From positions 1-55,615 of the forward strand of contig JAVHQT010000021.1 in NCBI GenBank assembly GCA_036171275.1: DNA of 55,615 bases, written 5' to 3'. A program made the translations under genes and the position numbers. Source of the stretch: PALSA-1006 sp036171275. Lineage in GTDB: Bacteria > Pseudomonadota > Gammaproteobacteria > Burkholderiales > Gallionellaceae. Positions 46,301 through 54,252 of this stretch are shown here, piece by piece. Numbering within the stretch: the stretch's first letter is position 1; every line of letters starts with the position of its first letter. The notes below the pieces were generated by a model. That model was not told where the DNA came from. It ran no database searches and was given only the letters and a program-made list of their open reading frames with translations.

Positions 46301-47174
46301 ACAAGCCGACATTGCCATGTATCAAGTCAAACAAGAAGGGCGCAATTCCTTACGCTTTTTTGATCCAAAAATGCAAAGTGCCATCACGGCACGCGCCGCA
46401 CTAGAAGATGAGTTGCGGCAAGCTTTGGATAAAAATCAATTTGAACTTCACTATCAAATTCAAATGGATAGCGCACTGACGGCAATTGGCGCAGAAGCAC
46501 TGATTCGCTGGCGGCATCCTGCACTTGGGCTGGTTTCACCGCAACAATTTATTACCCTGGCCGAAGAAACGGGATTGATTTTACCGATTGGTTTATGGGT
46601 TTTAGAAGCTGCCTGCCAACAAATTAAACGCTGGCAAAACACCGCCCTGACCCGCGATTTACGTCTAGCCGTGAACGTCAGCGCTCAACAATTTCAGCAA
46701 ACTGATTTTGCAGCACAAGTCATTGCCACCCTCGAAAAACACCAAATCCCCGCCAATCGACTAAAATTAGAGTTAACCGAAAGTATGCTGGTTGATAGCG
46801 TCGAACAAACCATTTCAACCATGAATCAACTGAAGAAATTGGGCGTGCAATTTTCACTAGACGATTTTGGCACCGGCTTTTCGTCGCTACAATACTTAAA
46901 ACGCTTGCCGCTAGACCAACTCAAAATTGATCAATCTTTTGTACGAGATTTAACCACCGACATGAGCGACCAAGTGATTGTCCGAACCATCATTGCTATG
47001 GCGCATAGTCTAAATTTAGAAGTCATCGCCGAAGGCGTGGAAACTGAAGCGCAGTTACAACGCTTGCTCAACAAAGGCTGCACGCGCTTCCAAGGCTATT
47101 TATTTAGCAAGCCTTTGCCGATTGCGGAATTTGATGTTTTACTGCAAGAAAAAAATCAATCGAAAAAGCAATAA
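43320..47174 (+). CDS. Membrane sensor with Cache, HAMP, PAS, GAF, PAS, GGDEF and EAL domains
   Basis: A 1284-aa dual c-di-GMP enzyme. Order: TM1 (about 8-27), a periplasmic Cache-like sensor (30-345), TM2 (350-372), HAMP (375-425), PAS (420-535), GAF (550-700), PAS (720-840), GGDEF (850-1010) and EAL (1025-1280). The synthase site is an intact GGDEF (about 927-931), with the inhibitory I-site RxxD (REGD) five residues before it. The phosphodiesterase motif is EALIRW (about 1058), with DDFGTGFSSLQYLKRLP. Both activities are therefore possible; which dominates cannot be told. The start has no strong Shine-Dalgarno. It probably controls attachment or motility. Confidence 0.92.
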   Translation: MKVGRKLILIVIGSVALVTIPAVALIDQLTENNLLANAAENLRLETEALATAHARQLSKAESNLKTLSLLLNKSLAQAPERSETAAFDQLVKQEVDGAWRNPFNPFNELQEAGIFLPPAQAIRTEQKIFHLRAKHILDIFGSSFTNPFGRVWLLTHQRTAVIFDHQLPDFVHQMASGTDYLHTEWMTLASPEANPERKMRWSQPFFDPVPRRWMINAVQPLDFNGNWLGVIGNGLYLNQILPLLLQPNERLSAEQHFLRDAQGHYILAGSWQADLEAGPGNFKPNLSNDPKLAHLLTLIFTEKAHAFKSPITLQGRQYLAVGIKIQPLGWQYLRLVPTEQILKPVRYNFPELLATIMAIGVLIGLLIEMAVQRNIVLRLQTLAKSVRRYGAGDLTARAQVIGDDEIAQAAHDFDAMAEQLKATLDAIPDLLFEMGLDGHYYSAHSPSNQLLAAPIIDLIGKNVSDVLPPSAAKIVFTVLQEAERIHYSHGKQFELTLPIGHCWFELSVAKKMPAADGSSRFIVMSRDITERKKIELDLQEQLRFASALNRIGRWIVELEDSHSLLEEIILEVSQTLNADRGLIYDISYSRGSANGICEWVNPLHPETPAVKTVHLLESFKHSLTEIRRTQTCIISQADNANPFLLADGVSEFFHHTLGIKSLLWHPLAFREDGFYLLVLNQLYQSKVWSISEIDFLDSISHLLDVAVDKIRLINERALVEQDLRISATAFEAREGMLITNADQVILRVNQTFTRITGYAETEVIGQYPKILSSGKHDANFFQSMWERIYREHSWEGEIWNKRKNGEIYPEYLTITAVNNQHGLVVNYVATFTDISANKAAEKRIEQLAFYDPLTNLPNRRMLTDRLQQALASSFRTGKQGAILFIDLDHFKTINDTLGHAVGDQLLQQVAQRLNACVREGDTVARLGGDEFVVMLEDLSTAAIESAEQVEVVGEKILASLSEPYVLPKHELNNTPSIGATLFNGTLQSVDDLLKQADIAMYQVKQEGRNSLRFFDPKMQSAITARAALEDELRQALDKNQFELHYQIQMDSALTAIGAEALIRWRHPALGLVSPQQFITLAEETGLILPIGLWVLEAACQQIKRWQNTALTRDLRLAVNVSAQQFQQTDFAAQVIATLEKHQIPANRLKLELTESMLVDSVEQTISTMNQLKKLGVQFSLDDFGTGFSSLQYLKRLPLDQLKIDQSFVRDLTTDMSDQVIVRTIIAMAHSLNLEVIAEGVETEAQLQRLLNKGCTRFQGYLFSKPLPIAEFDVLLQEKNQSKKQ

Positions 47175-47178
47175 TTAA

Positions 47179-47207
47179 CTAAGTATATGATTTATAAAGA
47201 ATTTTTA
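47179..47207 (+). repeat. Short dispersed motif, copy at 47.2 kb (divergent)
   Basis: CTAAGTATATGATT followed by TATAAAGAATTTTTA. It shares TAAGTATATGATT with the copies at 14600 and 39995 (minus). It lies between the GGDEF/EAL gene and sucA. Confidence 0.45.
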
Positions 47208-47296
47208 TTTATTAACTTTAAAAGTCTGCCCAAAATAAGCTTTAATGAAACTTCATTTTAACGAACAGAATGCCCAAAAGGTGACGGTGAGAAAAC

Positions 47297-50146
47297 ATGA
47301 ATAACCAACTTCAGTACATGCAAAAAATGCAAGAAACTTCGCTGCTGTTCGGCGGCAACAATGTCTTTGTCGAAAGCTTATACGAAGATTTTTTACGCAA
47401 TCCGAACAGCATTTCCGCCGAATGGCGACACTATTTTGAACAAATCGGCGGCGGCGATGGCGAACAAGCGCATAGCGTCATTCAACGCAACTTTGCTGCC
47501 TTGCCAACACATTCGATTTCGCCGGCATTACAAACAGACGATGCGCATAAGCAAGCTTCAGTGTTGCAACTGATTAACGCGCATCGGTTTTTGGGCGTGC
47601 GTGTGGCCAATCTTGATCCGCTAAAACGTCATGCCAAAGCCGAAATTGCCGAGTTGAATCCTAATTATTACACCCTCAATGACGACGATTTGAATTCAAC
47701 TTTTAACACGGGTTCACTGGTTGGCGGTGGACGCATGACTTTGCGCGAAATTTTGCAACGCCTGCGCCGGATTTACTGCGGCAGCGTCGGTGCAGAATAT
47801 ATGTACATCAGCGAAATCGCCCAAAAACGATGGATTCAAGCGCGTCTAGAAGGTGCGGGCGGCCATACGCATTACAGCCCTAAAATTAAAATACAAATTT
47901 TAGAACGCCTTACTGCCGCCGAAGGTTTAGAGCGGTATTTGCACACCAAATACGTTGGCCAAAAACGCTTTTCCTTAGAAGGCGGCGAAACGCTGATTCC
48001 TTTGCTGCATTTTTTATTGCAACGCGCGGGCGCACAGGGCGTGAAAGAAACCGTCATTGGAATGGCGCACCGAGGCCGATTAAATGTATTGGTCAATACT
48101 TTAGGCAAGCTGCCGAAAGATTTATTTGCCGAATTCGAGGGCGTGCATTTAGAGCATTTAACCTCCGGCGATGTGAAATATCACCAAGGATTTTCCTCGG
48201 ATATCAACACCGCTGGCGGACCGATGCATGTGACGCTGGCGTTTAATCCTTCTCATTTGGAAATCGTCAATCCGGTGGTAGAAGGCTCTGTTCGCGCCCG
48301 CCAACATCGACGCAAAGATCATGAAGGTAAAGAAGTATTGCCCGTTTTGTTGCATGGCGATGCTGCGTTTGGCGGACAAGGCGTCAACCAAGAAACCTTT
48401 AATCTATCGCAAACGCGTGGCTACGGCACCGGTGGCACGGTTCATATTGTGGTCAACAACCAAATTGGTTTCACCACCTCGGATACGCGCGACATTCGCT
48501 CTTCACTGTTTTGCACCGATGTAGCCAAAATCGTCGATGCCCCTATTTTTCACGTCAATGCCGACGATCCTGAAGCAGTTTTATTGATCACCGAACTGGC
48601 TTTTGATTACCGGATGCAATTCGGCAAAGATGTGGTGATTGACATGGTGTGCTTCAGAAAACTCGGCCACAACGAGCAAGATGAGCCGCTGGTCACTCAA
48701 CCGTTTATGTATCGTTTTATCAATAAACATCCCGGTACGCGTGCGGTGTACGCCCAAAAACTGGTTGCAGAAGGTGTGTTAATCGATTCGCAACCCAATG
48801 ATCTAATGAAGGATTATCGGCAAGCGATGGATGAAGGACGCGATCCATTGCAGCAAGCGCTGCAAGGCGTTCAGCATCATCAAGCGATCAGCTGGCGAAA
48901 ATTTAAAAATGATTTACCTTGGAATACACCGGTCGAAACCGGATTACCGCGCCAACACCTGCAACAGTTGGCGACTCAACTCACTGTGCTACCCGACAAT
49001 TTCAAACTGCATTCCCGCGTCGAAAAAATCATTACCGACCGGATTGCCATGAGCAAAGGCGAACTTCCTTTGGATTGGGGGATGGCCGAAAATTTAGCGT
49101 ATGCCAGTTTGCTGACCGAAGGCTACCCGATTCGCCTGTCCGGTGAAGATTGCGGGCGCGGCACTTTCTTCCATCGCCATGCAGTGCTTCATGATCAAAA
49201 TCGCGTTGAATGGGATCAAGGTTTGCATATTCCGCTGCAACACATTGCGCCAGATCAAGCCGATTTTATCGTCGTTGACTCCATTTTGTCGGAAGAGGCT
49301 GTGCTCGGATTTGAATATGGTTACGCCTCCGCCGAACCGGACACATTGACCATTTGGGAAGCGCAATTTGGCGATTTCGCCAATGGTGCGCAAGTTGTCA
49401 TCGACCAATTTATTACCTCGGGCGAAGCCAAATGGGGCAGACTGTGCGGGCTGACTATGTTGTTACCGCATGGTTACGAAGGGCAAGGACCCGAACACTC
49501 ATCGGGGCGCATCGAACGCTACTTACAACTCTGCGCCGACTACAATATTCAAGTTTGCATTCCGTCCAACTCCGCACAGATTTTCCATCTACTGCGCAGA
49601 CAAATGTTGCGACCATTTCGTAAGCCATTGATTATATTCACACCTAAGAGCCTATTACGGAGCAAAGACGCAGCTTCACCACTGGAACATTTTGAACAAG
49701 GGAGCTTTAAACCGGTCATCGGCGAAATCGATTCACTGGCCGCAGACCAAGTTCGACGCATCATCGCCTGCAGCGGAAAAATCTATTACGACCTCTTAAA
49801 AGCGCGACGTGAACGCGGCATTACCGATATGGCAATTGTGCGCCTAGAGCAACTTTATCCGTTCCCACACCAAGATTTTGCCGCGCAAATTGCCACCTAT
49901 CCCAATGCCACAGAAGTCGTTTGGTGTCAGGAAGAACCCGGCAACCAAGGCGCGTGGCATCGGATTCAGCACTATTTATTGCGGCAAATGCGCACTGAAA
50001 TGCACCTTGGTTATGCCTTGCGCTCTTCGTCCGCCTCACCCGCAGCTGGATATTTGGCCGTCCACAATGAACAACAAAAAGCGGTGATTGACGCAGCTTT
50101 TCGTGCTGATTTAAATGACAAAATCCAACCTGCGCCGGCGCATTAA
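47297..50146 (+). CDS. sucA: 2-oxoglutarate dehydrogenase E1 component
   Basis: Thiamine-diphosphate E1 subunit that decarboxylates 2-oxoglutarate in the TCA cycle. The 949-aa protein is complete: N-terminal SLYEDFLRNPNSISAEWRHYF, then MAHRGRLNVLVNTLGK, LHGDAAFGGQGVNQETFNLS, VVNNQIGFTTSD, EYGYASAEPDTLTIWEAQFG and CQEEPGNQGAW. The usual next gene, sucB (E2), is missing; tyrA follows 65 nt after the stop. E2 and E3 must come from elsewhere. A GGTGAG lies just upstream of the ATG. Confidence 0.96.
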   Translation: MNNQLQYMQKMQETSLLFGGNNVFVESLYEDFLRNPNSISAEWRHYFEQIGGGDGEQAHSVIQRNFAALPTHSISPALQTDDAHKQASVLQLINAHRFLGVRVANLDPLKRHAKAEIAELNPNYYTLNDDDLNSTFNTGSLVGGGRMTLREILQRLRRIYCGSVGAEYMYISEIAQKRWIQARLEGAGGHTHYSPKIKIQILERLTAAEGLERYLHTKYVGQKRFSLEGGETLIPLLHFLLQRAGAQGVKETVIGMAHRGRLNVLVNTLGKLPKDLFAEFEGVHLEHLTSGDVKYHQGFSSDINTAGGPMHVTLAFNPSHLEIVNPVVEGSVRARQHRRKDHEGKEVLPVLLHGDAAFGGQGVNQETFNLSQTRGYGTGGTVHIVVNNQIGFTTSDTRDIRSSLFCTDVAKIVDAPIFHVNADDPEAVLLITELAFDYRMQFGKDVVIDMVCFRKLGHNEQDEPLVTQPFMYRFINKHPGTRAVYAQKLVAEGVLIDSQPNDLMKDYRQAMDEGRDPLQQALQGVQHHQAISWRKFKNDLPWNTPVETGLPRQHLQQLATQLTVLPDNFKLHSRVEKIITDRIAMSKGELPLDWGMAENLAYASLLTEGYPIRLSGEDCGRGTFFHRHAVLHDQNRVEWDQGLHIPLQHIAPDQADFIVVDSILSEEAVLGFEYGYASAEPDTLTIWEAQFGDFANGAQVVIDQFITSGEAKWGRLCGLTMLLPHGYEGQGPEHSSGRIERYLQLCADYNIQVCIPSNSAQIFHLLRRQMLRPFRKPLIIFTPKSLLRSKDAASPLEHFEQGSFKPVIGEIDSLAADQVRRIIACSGKIYYDLLKARRERGITDMAIVRLEQLYPFPHQDFAAQIATYPNATEVVWCQEEPGNQGAWHRIQHYLLRQMRTEMHLGYALRSSSASPAAGYLAVHNEQQKAVIDAAFRADLNDKIQPAPAH

Positions 50147-50194
50147 CAGCTGGAATCGCTGAAAAAATAAAGCGCACTCTCGCAGATCATCATC

Positions 50195-50210
50195 TAACTA
50201 CTTGATTATC
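50195..50210 (+). repeat. Short dispersed motif, copy at 50.2 kb (left half)
   Basis: TAACTACTTGATTAT is identical over 15 bases to the copy at 25639, and is followed immediately by the tyrA ATG. Confidence 0.5.
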
Positions 50211-51089
50211 ATGAGCAATCAGGATTGTAAATTAAAGAAAATCGTTATCTTTGGCGTAGGACTGATAGGCGGTTCGTTTGCGCTGGCGCTCCGTCACGCC
50301 AATGCGGTTTCAGAGGTGGTCGGTTTTGGTCGTAGCGCAGCCACTTTGGCGCAAGCAAAGCAACTGGGCATTATTCAGCGGATTGGCGAAAGTATCGCGC
50401 TGGAAGTTTGCGATGCCGACCTGATTTTGCTCGCCACGCCCGTTGCGCAACTCCCTGATTTATTTGAGTTAATTTCACCTCATCTGGGTGAAAAAACGCT
50501 CATCACTGACGGCGGCAGCACCAAAAGCGATGTCGTCGCCGCAGCCTATGCAAAGCTGGGGAATAAAATCGGGCAGTTTGTGCCTGCCCACCCGATTGCA
50601 GGGGGCGAAAAAAGTGGCGCAAGCGCAGCCTTAGCCAGCTTATACCAAGGAAAAAGAGTCGTCCTTACGCCTTTGCCAGAAAACTCGTTGGACGCAATCA
50701 GCCGAGTCCGACAAGCTTGGCAATGCTGCGGTGCGAATGTCAGCGAATTGACTGCGCAGCAACATGATGCAGTATTTGCAGCCGTCAGCCATTTGCCGCA
50801 TTTACTCTCGTTTGCTCTGGTGCATGATTTAGCGCAGCGCGACAATCGTGAGCAATTGCTTTCATTCGCTGCCAGCGGCTTTGGCGATTTCACTCGCATT
50901 GCCGCGAGCTCACCCGAAATGTGGCGCGACATTTGCCTCGCTAATCGCACCCCACTGCAAGCAGAATTAGCGCGTTATATTGCGGAATTAAATGAGATTC
51001 AAACCGCGCTAGCCAACCAAGATGCGAACAAATTAGAAACCGTTTTTAGCCTTGCACGCGAAATACGCAGTCGCTGGACACCCTCTTAA
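50211..51089 (+). CDS. tyrA: Prephenate dehydrogenase
   Basis: Converts prephenate to 4-hydroxyphenylpyruvate with NAD+ in tyrosine synthesis. The 292-aa single-function enzyme has the Rossmann motif FGVGLIGGSFALAL, ATPVAQLPDLFE, TDGGSTKSDVV and the catalytic-site segment AHPIAGGEKSGA. A TTG at 50202 also opens the frame; ATG 50211 (MSNQDCKLKKIVIFG) is preferred. No Shine-Dalgarno is visible: the region is a copy of the short dispersed motif. Confidence 0.93.
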   Translation: MSNQDCKLKKIVIFGVGLIGGSFALALRHANAVSEVVGFGRSAATLAQAKQLGIIQRIGESIALEVCDADLILLATPVAQLPDLFELISPHLGEKTLITDGGSTKSDVVAAAYAKLGNKIGQFVPAHPIAGGEKSGASAALASLYQGKRVVLTPLPENSLDAISRVRQAWQCCGANVSELTAQQHDAVFAAVSHLPHLLSFALVHDLAQRDNREQLLSFAASGFGDFTRIAASSPEMWRDICLANRTPLQAELARYIAELNEIQTALANQDANKLETVFSLAREIRSRWTPS

Positions 51090-51108
51090 ATCGGTCACGA
51101 TGAGTCGT

Positions 51109-51209
51109 TTTAGGGAAATGCGGATTAAATCCACCGTGCGCCCTGAGTCCTTCGTCTGGCTCAGGAGAGCCTTGTCGAAGGGTGGATTTAGCCGACATCT
51201 CCCCTATAA
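51109..51209. repeat. Palindromic MITE/REP-like element, copy 5
   Basis: A 101-bp inverted repeat. The left end TTAGGGAAATGCGGATTAAA, followed by TCCACC, pairs with a right end containing GGTGGATTTAGC and CATCTCCCC. Inside are CGCCCTGAGTCCTTCG and CTTGTCGAAGGG. The right tip contains the stop codon of midA (51204-51206). It separates convergent tyrA and midA. Confidence 0.75.
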
Positions 51210-52358
51210 CAATCGCGACCGATCACCGCACCTGAACCCACTGAGTACTGACTTAATCCCTTTCCCGAGCGCAATCACTTTAAATAATTCGCCCATCTCG
51301 GCTGGGCTAGTCAGTTTTTGCACTTGCGCAGACAGCGGGGCGTAAGTTTTTACGTCTTCCGGCGAAACCGTTTTTAACCAATCCAACATACCAAGGTTGA
51401 GTAAAAAATGCGCTTGCGTGGTGTAGCCTAAAAATTCTGCGCCGTGGTCAATCGCTGTTTCGGCGATAGCAGTGAAATCGACATGCGCGGTTAAGTCTTG
51501 CAGACCCGGATAATAAAACGGGTCGTCGTGCGCATAATGTCGGTAGTGGCACATTAAAGTACCGCGATTGCGCTGTGGATGGTAATACTCACTTGCGCCA
51601 AAACCATAATCAATAAAAAGGAGTGCGCCGTGTTTTAGGCGTTGGCACAGACTGGCGATCAGGCCGCGTGCAGCAAATGATAGTTCACTTTGATAATCAC
51701 TTAACTCATTGATTATATTGAATATATTTAGAGATTCAAGTTGCGTACTGAATTGATCTTGCCAAACGAATCCAGCTGAATTTTGCGTCACGCCGCGTTC
51801 AAAAATTTGTCCGTCCGCCCGATGAAACAGTGTCACCGGCAACGCATCCAACACTTCGTTACCGATGACTGCGCCGCTCATTGTTTCTGGCAATGTGTCT
51901 AACCAATGCACGCGGTCAATCCATTGCGGGATTTGCTGGGTTAAATATTCACGCTGACGCTGACGCAAATCGGCACTCACTTCTAAAATATCGTAGCGCT
52001 CAGGCAACGCATTTTGTGCCGCCAATTCGGTCAAAATATCGCCCGCCAATTTACCGCTGCCCGCGCCGAGTTCCAAAATATGCGGCGAACTTGCTTCCAT
52101 CACCTCCATCAGTTGCCGCGCCAAACTGCGCCCAAATAAAGCTGAAATTTCGGGTGCAGTGATGAAGTCGCCTGCTTCGCCAAATTTGTGCGCCCCAGCG
52201 GCGTAATAACCCAAGCCCGGCGCATATAAGGCTAATTCCATAAAGCGTGAAAAGGGGATCCAGCCGCCCGCGCTGGCGATTTCGTGTTGAATCAATTGGC
52301 AAAGTTGGGCACTGTGGGCGAGTGCGTCGTTGCTGGGTTGCGGTAGAGAGTGGTTCAT
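51204..52358 (-). CDS. MidA/NDUFAF7-family SAM-dependent methyltransferase
   Basis: A 384-aa class I methyltransferase of PF02636. Its hallmarks are GWIPFSRFMELALYAPGLGYY, DFITAPEISALFGRSLARQL, HILELGAGSGKLAGDIL (SAM site) and VIGNEVLDALPV. The mitochondrial relative NDUFAF7 methylates the complex I subunit NDUFS2; the bacterial target is not established. The stretch LNIFNIINELSDY in the middle is encoded by a copy of the short dispersed motif, and the tail lies in a palindromic repeat. Confidence 0.9.
   Translation of the reverse strand: MNHSLPQPSNDALAHSAQLCQLIQHEIASAGGWIPFSRFMELALYAPGLGYYAAGAHKFGEAGDFITAPEISALFGRSLARQLMEVMEASSPHILELGAGSGKLAGDILTELAAQNALPERYDILEVSADLRQRQREYLTQQIPQWIDRVHWLDTLPETMSGAVIGNEVLDALPVTLFHRADGQIFERGVTQNSAGFVWQDQFSTQLESLNIFNIINELSDYQSELSFAARGLIASLCQRLKHGALLFIDYGFGASEYYHPQRNRGTLMCHYRHYAHDDPFYYPGLQDLTAHVDFTAIAETAIDHGAEFLGYTTQAHFLLNLGMLDWLKTVSPEDVKTYAPLSAQVQKLTSPAEMGELFKVIALGKGIKSVLSGFRCGDRSRLL
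51702..51731 (+). repeat. Short dispersed motif inside midA
   Basis: TAACTCATTGATTATATTGA followed by ATATATTTAG, nearly the same as the copy at 25639. It lies within the midA coding region on the opposite strand and keeps its frame. Confidence 0.6.
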
Positions 52359-52403
52359 GGTCAGGTATAATCAGCGAAAGTCAGCAGTGTAGTGGAGAGC
52401 ATG

Positions 52404-53144
52404 ATGCAAGGTAAAGTGGTGTTGATTACAGGTGGGGCAAAACGAGTGGGCGCGGCGATTAGTCGGCGGCTGCATTCGACGGGTGCGAATGTGCTGATTC
52501 ATTATCGGCAGTCCGCGCTGGAGGCTCAGAACTTATGCGATGAACTGAATCAGCAGCGCGCAGGGTCGGCGCATTGCTTGGCCGCCGACTTGCTGGATTT
52601 GACCGCATTAGCTCAGTTGGTAGAAAAAACCATCGCACATTTTGGACGTTTAGATGCGCTCATTAACAATGCTTCCAGCTTTTATGCCACGCCGCTGGCT
52701 GACATCAACCAAGCGCAATGGAACGATTTGCTGGGAACAAATCTGCAAGCACCGCTATTTTTGGCACAAGCGGCGGCACCGGAATTACGCCGTTGCGGTG
52801 GAACGATTATCAACATTGCCGATATTCACGCTGAACGCCCGATGCAAGGTCATTTGTTATATAGCGTAGCCAAAGCCGGTTTGGTGGCATTGACCAAAAG
52901 CTTGGCACAAGAGTTAGCACCACAAGTACGCGTGAATGCGATTGCGCCCGGTGTGATTAGCTGGCCAGAAAACGTGGATTGGCAAGATGAATCGAAGCGG
53001 CAACAAATCGTCGACCACACCTTACTTAAACGTCAAGGCAAACCCGACGACATTGCGCGCACGGTTCAGTTTCTAGTTGCTGATGCGCCGTATATCACCG
53101 GACAAGTGATTGCGGTGGATGGCGGTCGCAGTATTAACCTTTGA
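52404..53144 (+). CDS. Pteridine-reductase-like short-chain dehydrogenase (FolM type)
   Basis: A 246-aa SDR. The cofactor motif TGGAKRVGAAISRRL, with Arg after Lys, fits NADPH-using pteridine reductases. The NNASSFY segment replaces the usual NNAG, as in PTR1/FolM. The catalytic pair is in LLYSVAKAGL. The closing DGGRSINL is typical. It probably reduces dihydro-pteridines, as an alternative to FolA or for tetrahydromonapterin. GGAGAG before the double ATG favours 52404. ttcA follows closely. Confidence 0.88.
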   Translation: MQGKVVLITGGAKRVGAAISRRLHSTGANVLIHYRQSALEAQNLCDELNQQRAGSAHCLAADLLDLTALAQLVEKTIAHFGRLDALINNASSFYATPLADINQAQWNDLLGTNLQAPLFLAQAAAPELRRCGGTIINIADIHAERPMQGHLLYSVAKAGLVALTKSLAQELAPQVRVNAIAPGVISWPENVDWQDESKRQQIVDHTLLKRQGKPDDIARTVQFLVADAPYITGQVIAVDGGRSINL

Positions 53145-53154
53145 GATTACAAAC

Positions 53155-54000
53155 ATGAACGACAATATTCACCCTATCCATCTTGAATCCCGCTCGACTA
53201 ATTTTAATCGCCTAAAAGGGAGACTAGAACACCAAGTCGGAAAAGCCATTGGCGATTTCAATATGATTGAAGACGGCGACACGGTAATGGTCTGTTTGTC
53301 CGGTGGTAAAGATTCTTACACTTTGCTGGACATTTTGCTGACCTTGCGCAAACGTGCGCCGATTGATTTTAAAATTGTGGCGATGAATCTGGATCAAAAA
53401 CAACCGGGTTTCCCGGCGGATATTTTGCCCAATTACCTCAACAATCTTGGTGTGGATTTTCATATCGAAACACAAGACACTTATTCCATCGTCAAAGCAA
53501 AAATTCCAGAAGGAAAAACAACCTGTTCGCTGTGCTCACGTCTGCGGCGCGGCATTATTTACAAGGTGGCGGCCGAATTGGGCGCAAATAAAATCGCGCT
53601 CGGTCATCACCGCGACGACATGGTCGAAACCTTATTTTTGAATCTGTTTTTTGGCGGAAAACTCAAGGCAATGCCCCCAAAATTGGTGACGGATAAAGGC
53701 GACCATATTGTCATTCGTCCGTTGGCGTATTGCGCTGAAAAAGACATTGCTCGTTTTGCGCGGGGTATGGCGTTCCCGATTATTCCGTGCAATTTGTGCG
53801 GATCTCAAGAAAATTTGCAACGGCAAAACATCAAACACATGCTCACCGACTGGGAGCGTCACTATCCAGGACGCAGCCAAACCATCTTCACCGCAATGCA
53901 AAATATCAAACCATCCCATTTGCTGGATGGAAACTTATTTGACTTTAAAAACATGGTGTTAGGTTCAAAAATAGACGAAGGTGATGTGGCGTTTGACTAA
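53155..54000 (+). CDS. ttcA: tRNA 2-thiocytidine synthetase TtcA
   Basis: ATP- and Fe-S-dependent enzyme that thiolates C32 of some tRNAs. The 281-aa protein has the PP-loop SGGKDS (residues 49-54), cysteines in TTCSLCSRLRR and CNLCGSQ, and the GHHRDDMVETLFLNL segment. All are intact. ATG 53155 (MNDNIHPI) is chosen over the longer frame that overlaps the SDR gene. Codons 43-65 recur in a second copy at the window's right edge (55549-55615) with one silent change. Confidence 0.95.
   Translation: MNDNIHPIHLESRSTNFNRLKGRLEHQVGKAIGDFNMIEDGDTVMVCLSGGKDSYTLLDILLTLRKRAPIDFKIVAMNLDQKQPGFPADILPNYLNNLGVDFHIETQDTYSIVKAKIPEGKTTCSLCSRLRRGIIYKVAAELGANKIALGHHRDDMVETLFLNLFFGGKLKAMPPKLVTDKGDHIVIRPLAYCAEKDIARFARGMAFPIIPCNLCGSQENLQRQNIKHMLTDWERHYPGRSQTIFTAMQNIKPSHLLDGNLFDFKNMVLGSKIDEGDVAFD
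53281..53347 (+). repeat. Left copy of a 67-bp direct repeat (inside ttcA)
   Basis: Matches 55549-55615 at 66 of 67 bases. The only mismatch (C at 53292 against G at 55560) is the third base of Val46 and is silent in ttcA. The segment encodes the PP-loop. Confidence 0.95.
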
Positions 54001-54048
54001 CAAGCACTTCAAAACCAACTCTTTAGCGGCTCCCTACAGATATTTCTC

Positions 54049-54210
54049 TTAAGAAGCATTGTTTAAATCATCCGTTCGCCCTGAGCTGGTCGAAGGGTGA
54101 TTTTAAGTGATTGATTCTTTGTTGATTTAATTAGTTATGGTTCGACAGGGTTCTCTTGAGCTAGTCGAAAGACGCAGGGCGAACGTTAGATTTAAGCAGC
54201 GTTTCCTTAA
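54049..54210. repeat. Palindromic MITE/REP-like element, copy 6
   Basis: The best-preserved long copy. The left end TTAAGAAGCATTGTTTAAAT, followed by CATCCGTTCGCCCTG, pairs with a right end CAGGGCGAACGTTAGATTTA followed by AGCAGCGTTTCCTTAA. Inner blocks GAGCTGGTCGAAGGG and GAGCTAGTCGAAAG repeat the theme. It lies between ttcA and the accessory right end. Confidence 0.8.
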
Positions 54211-54252
54211 TGAAATGATTCACTCATTCCTGAAACGACACAGAATTAGCGA

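Noticed and set aside
49621..49640. A TTGATTATATT match to the short dispersed motif inside sucA
   Set aside because: It encodes the conserved SucA segment KPLIIFTPK, so protein constraint explains it; the flanks do not match the other copies.
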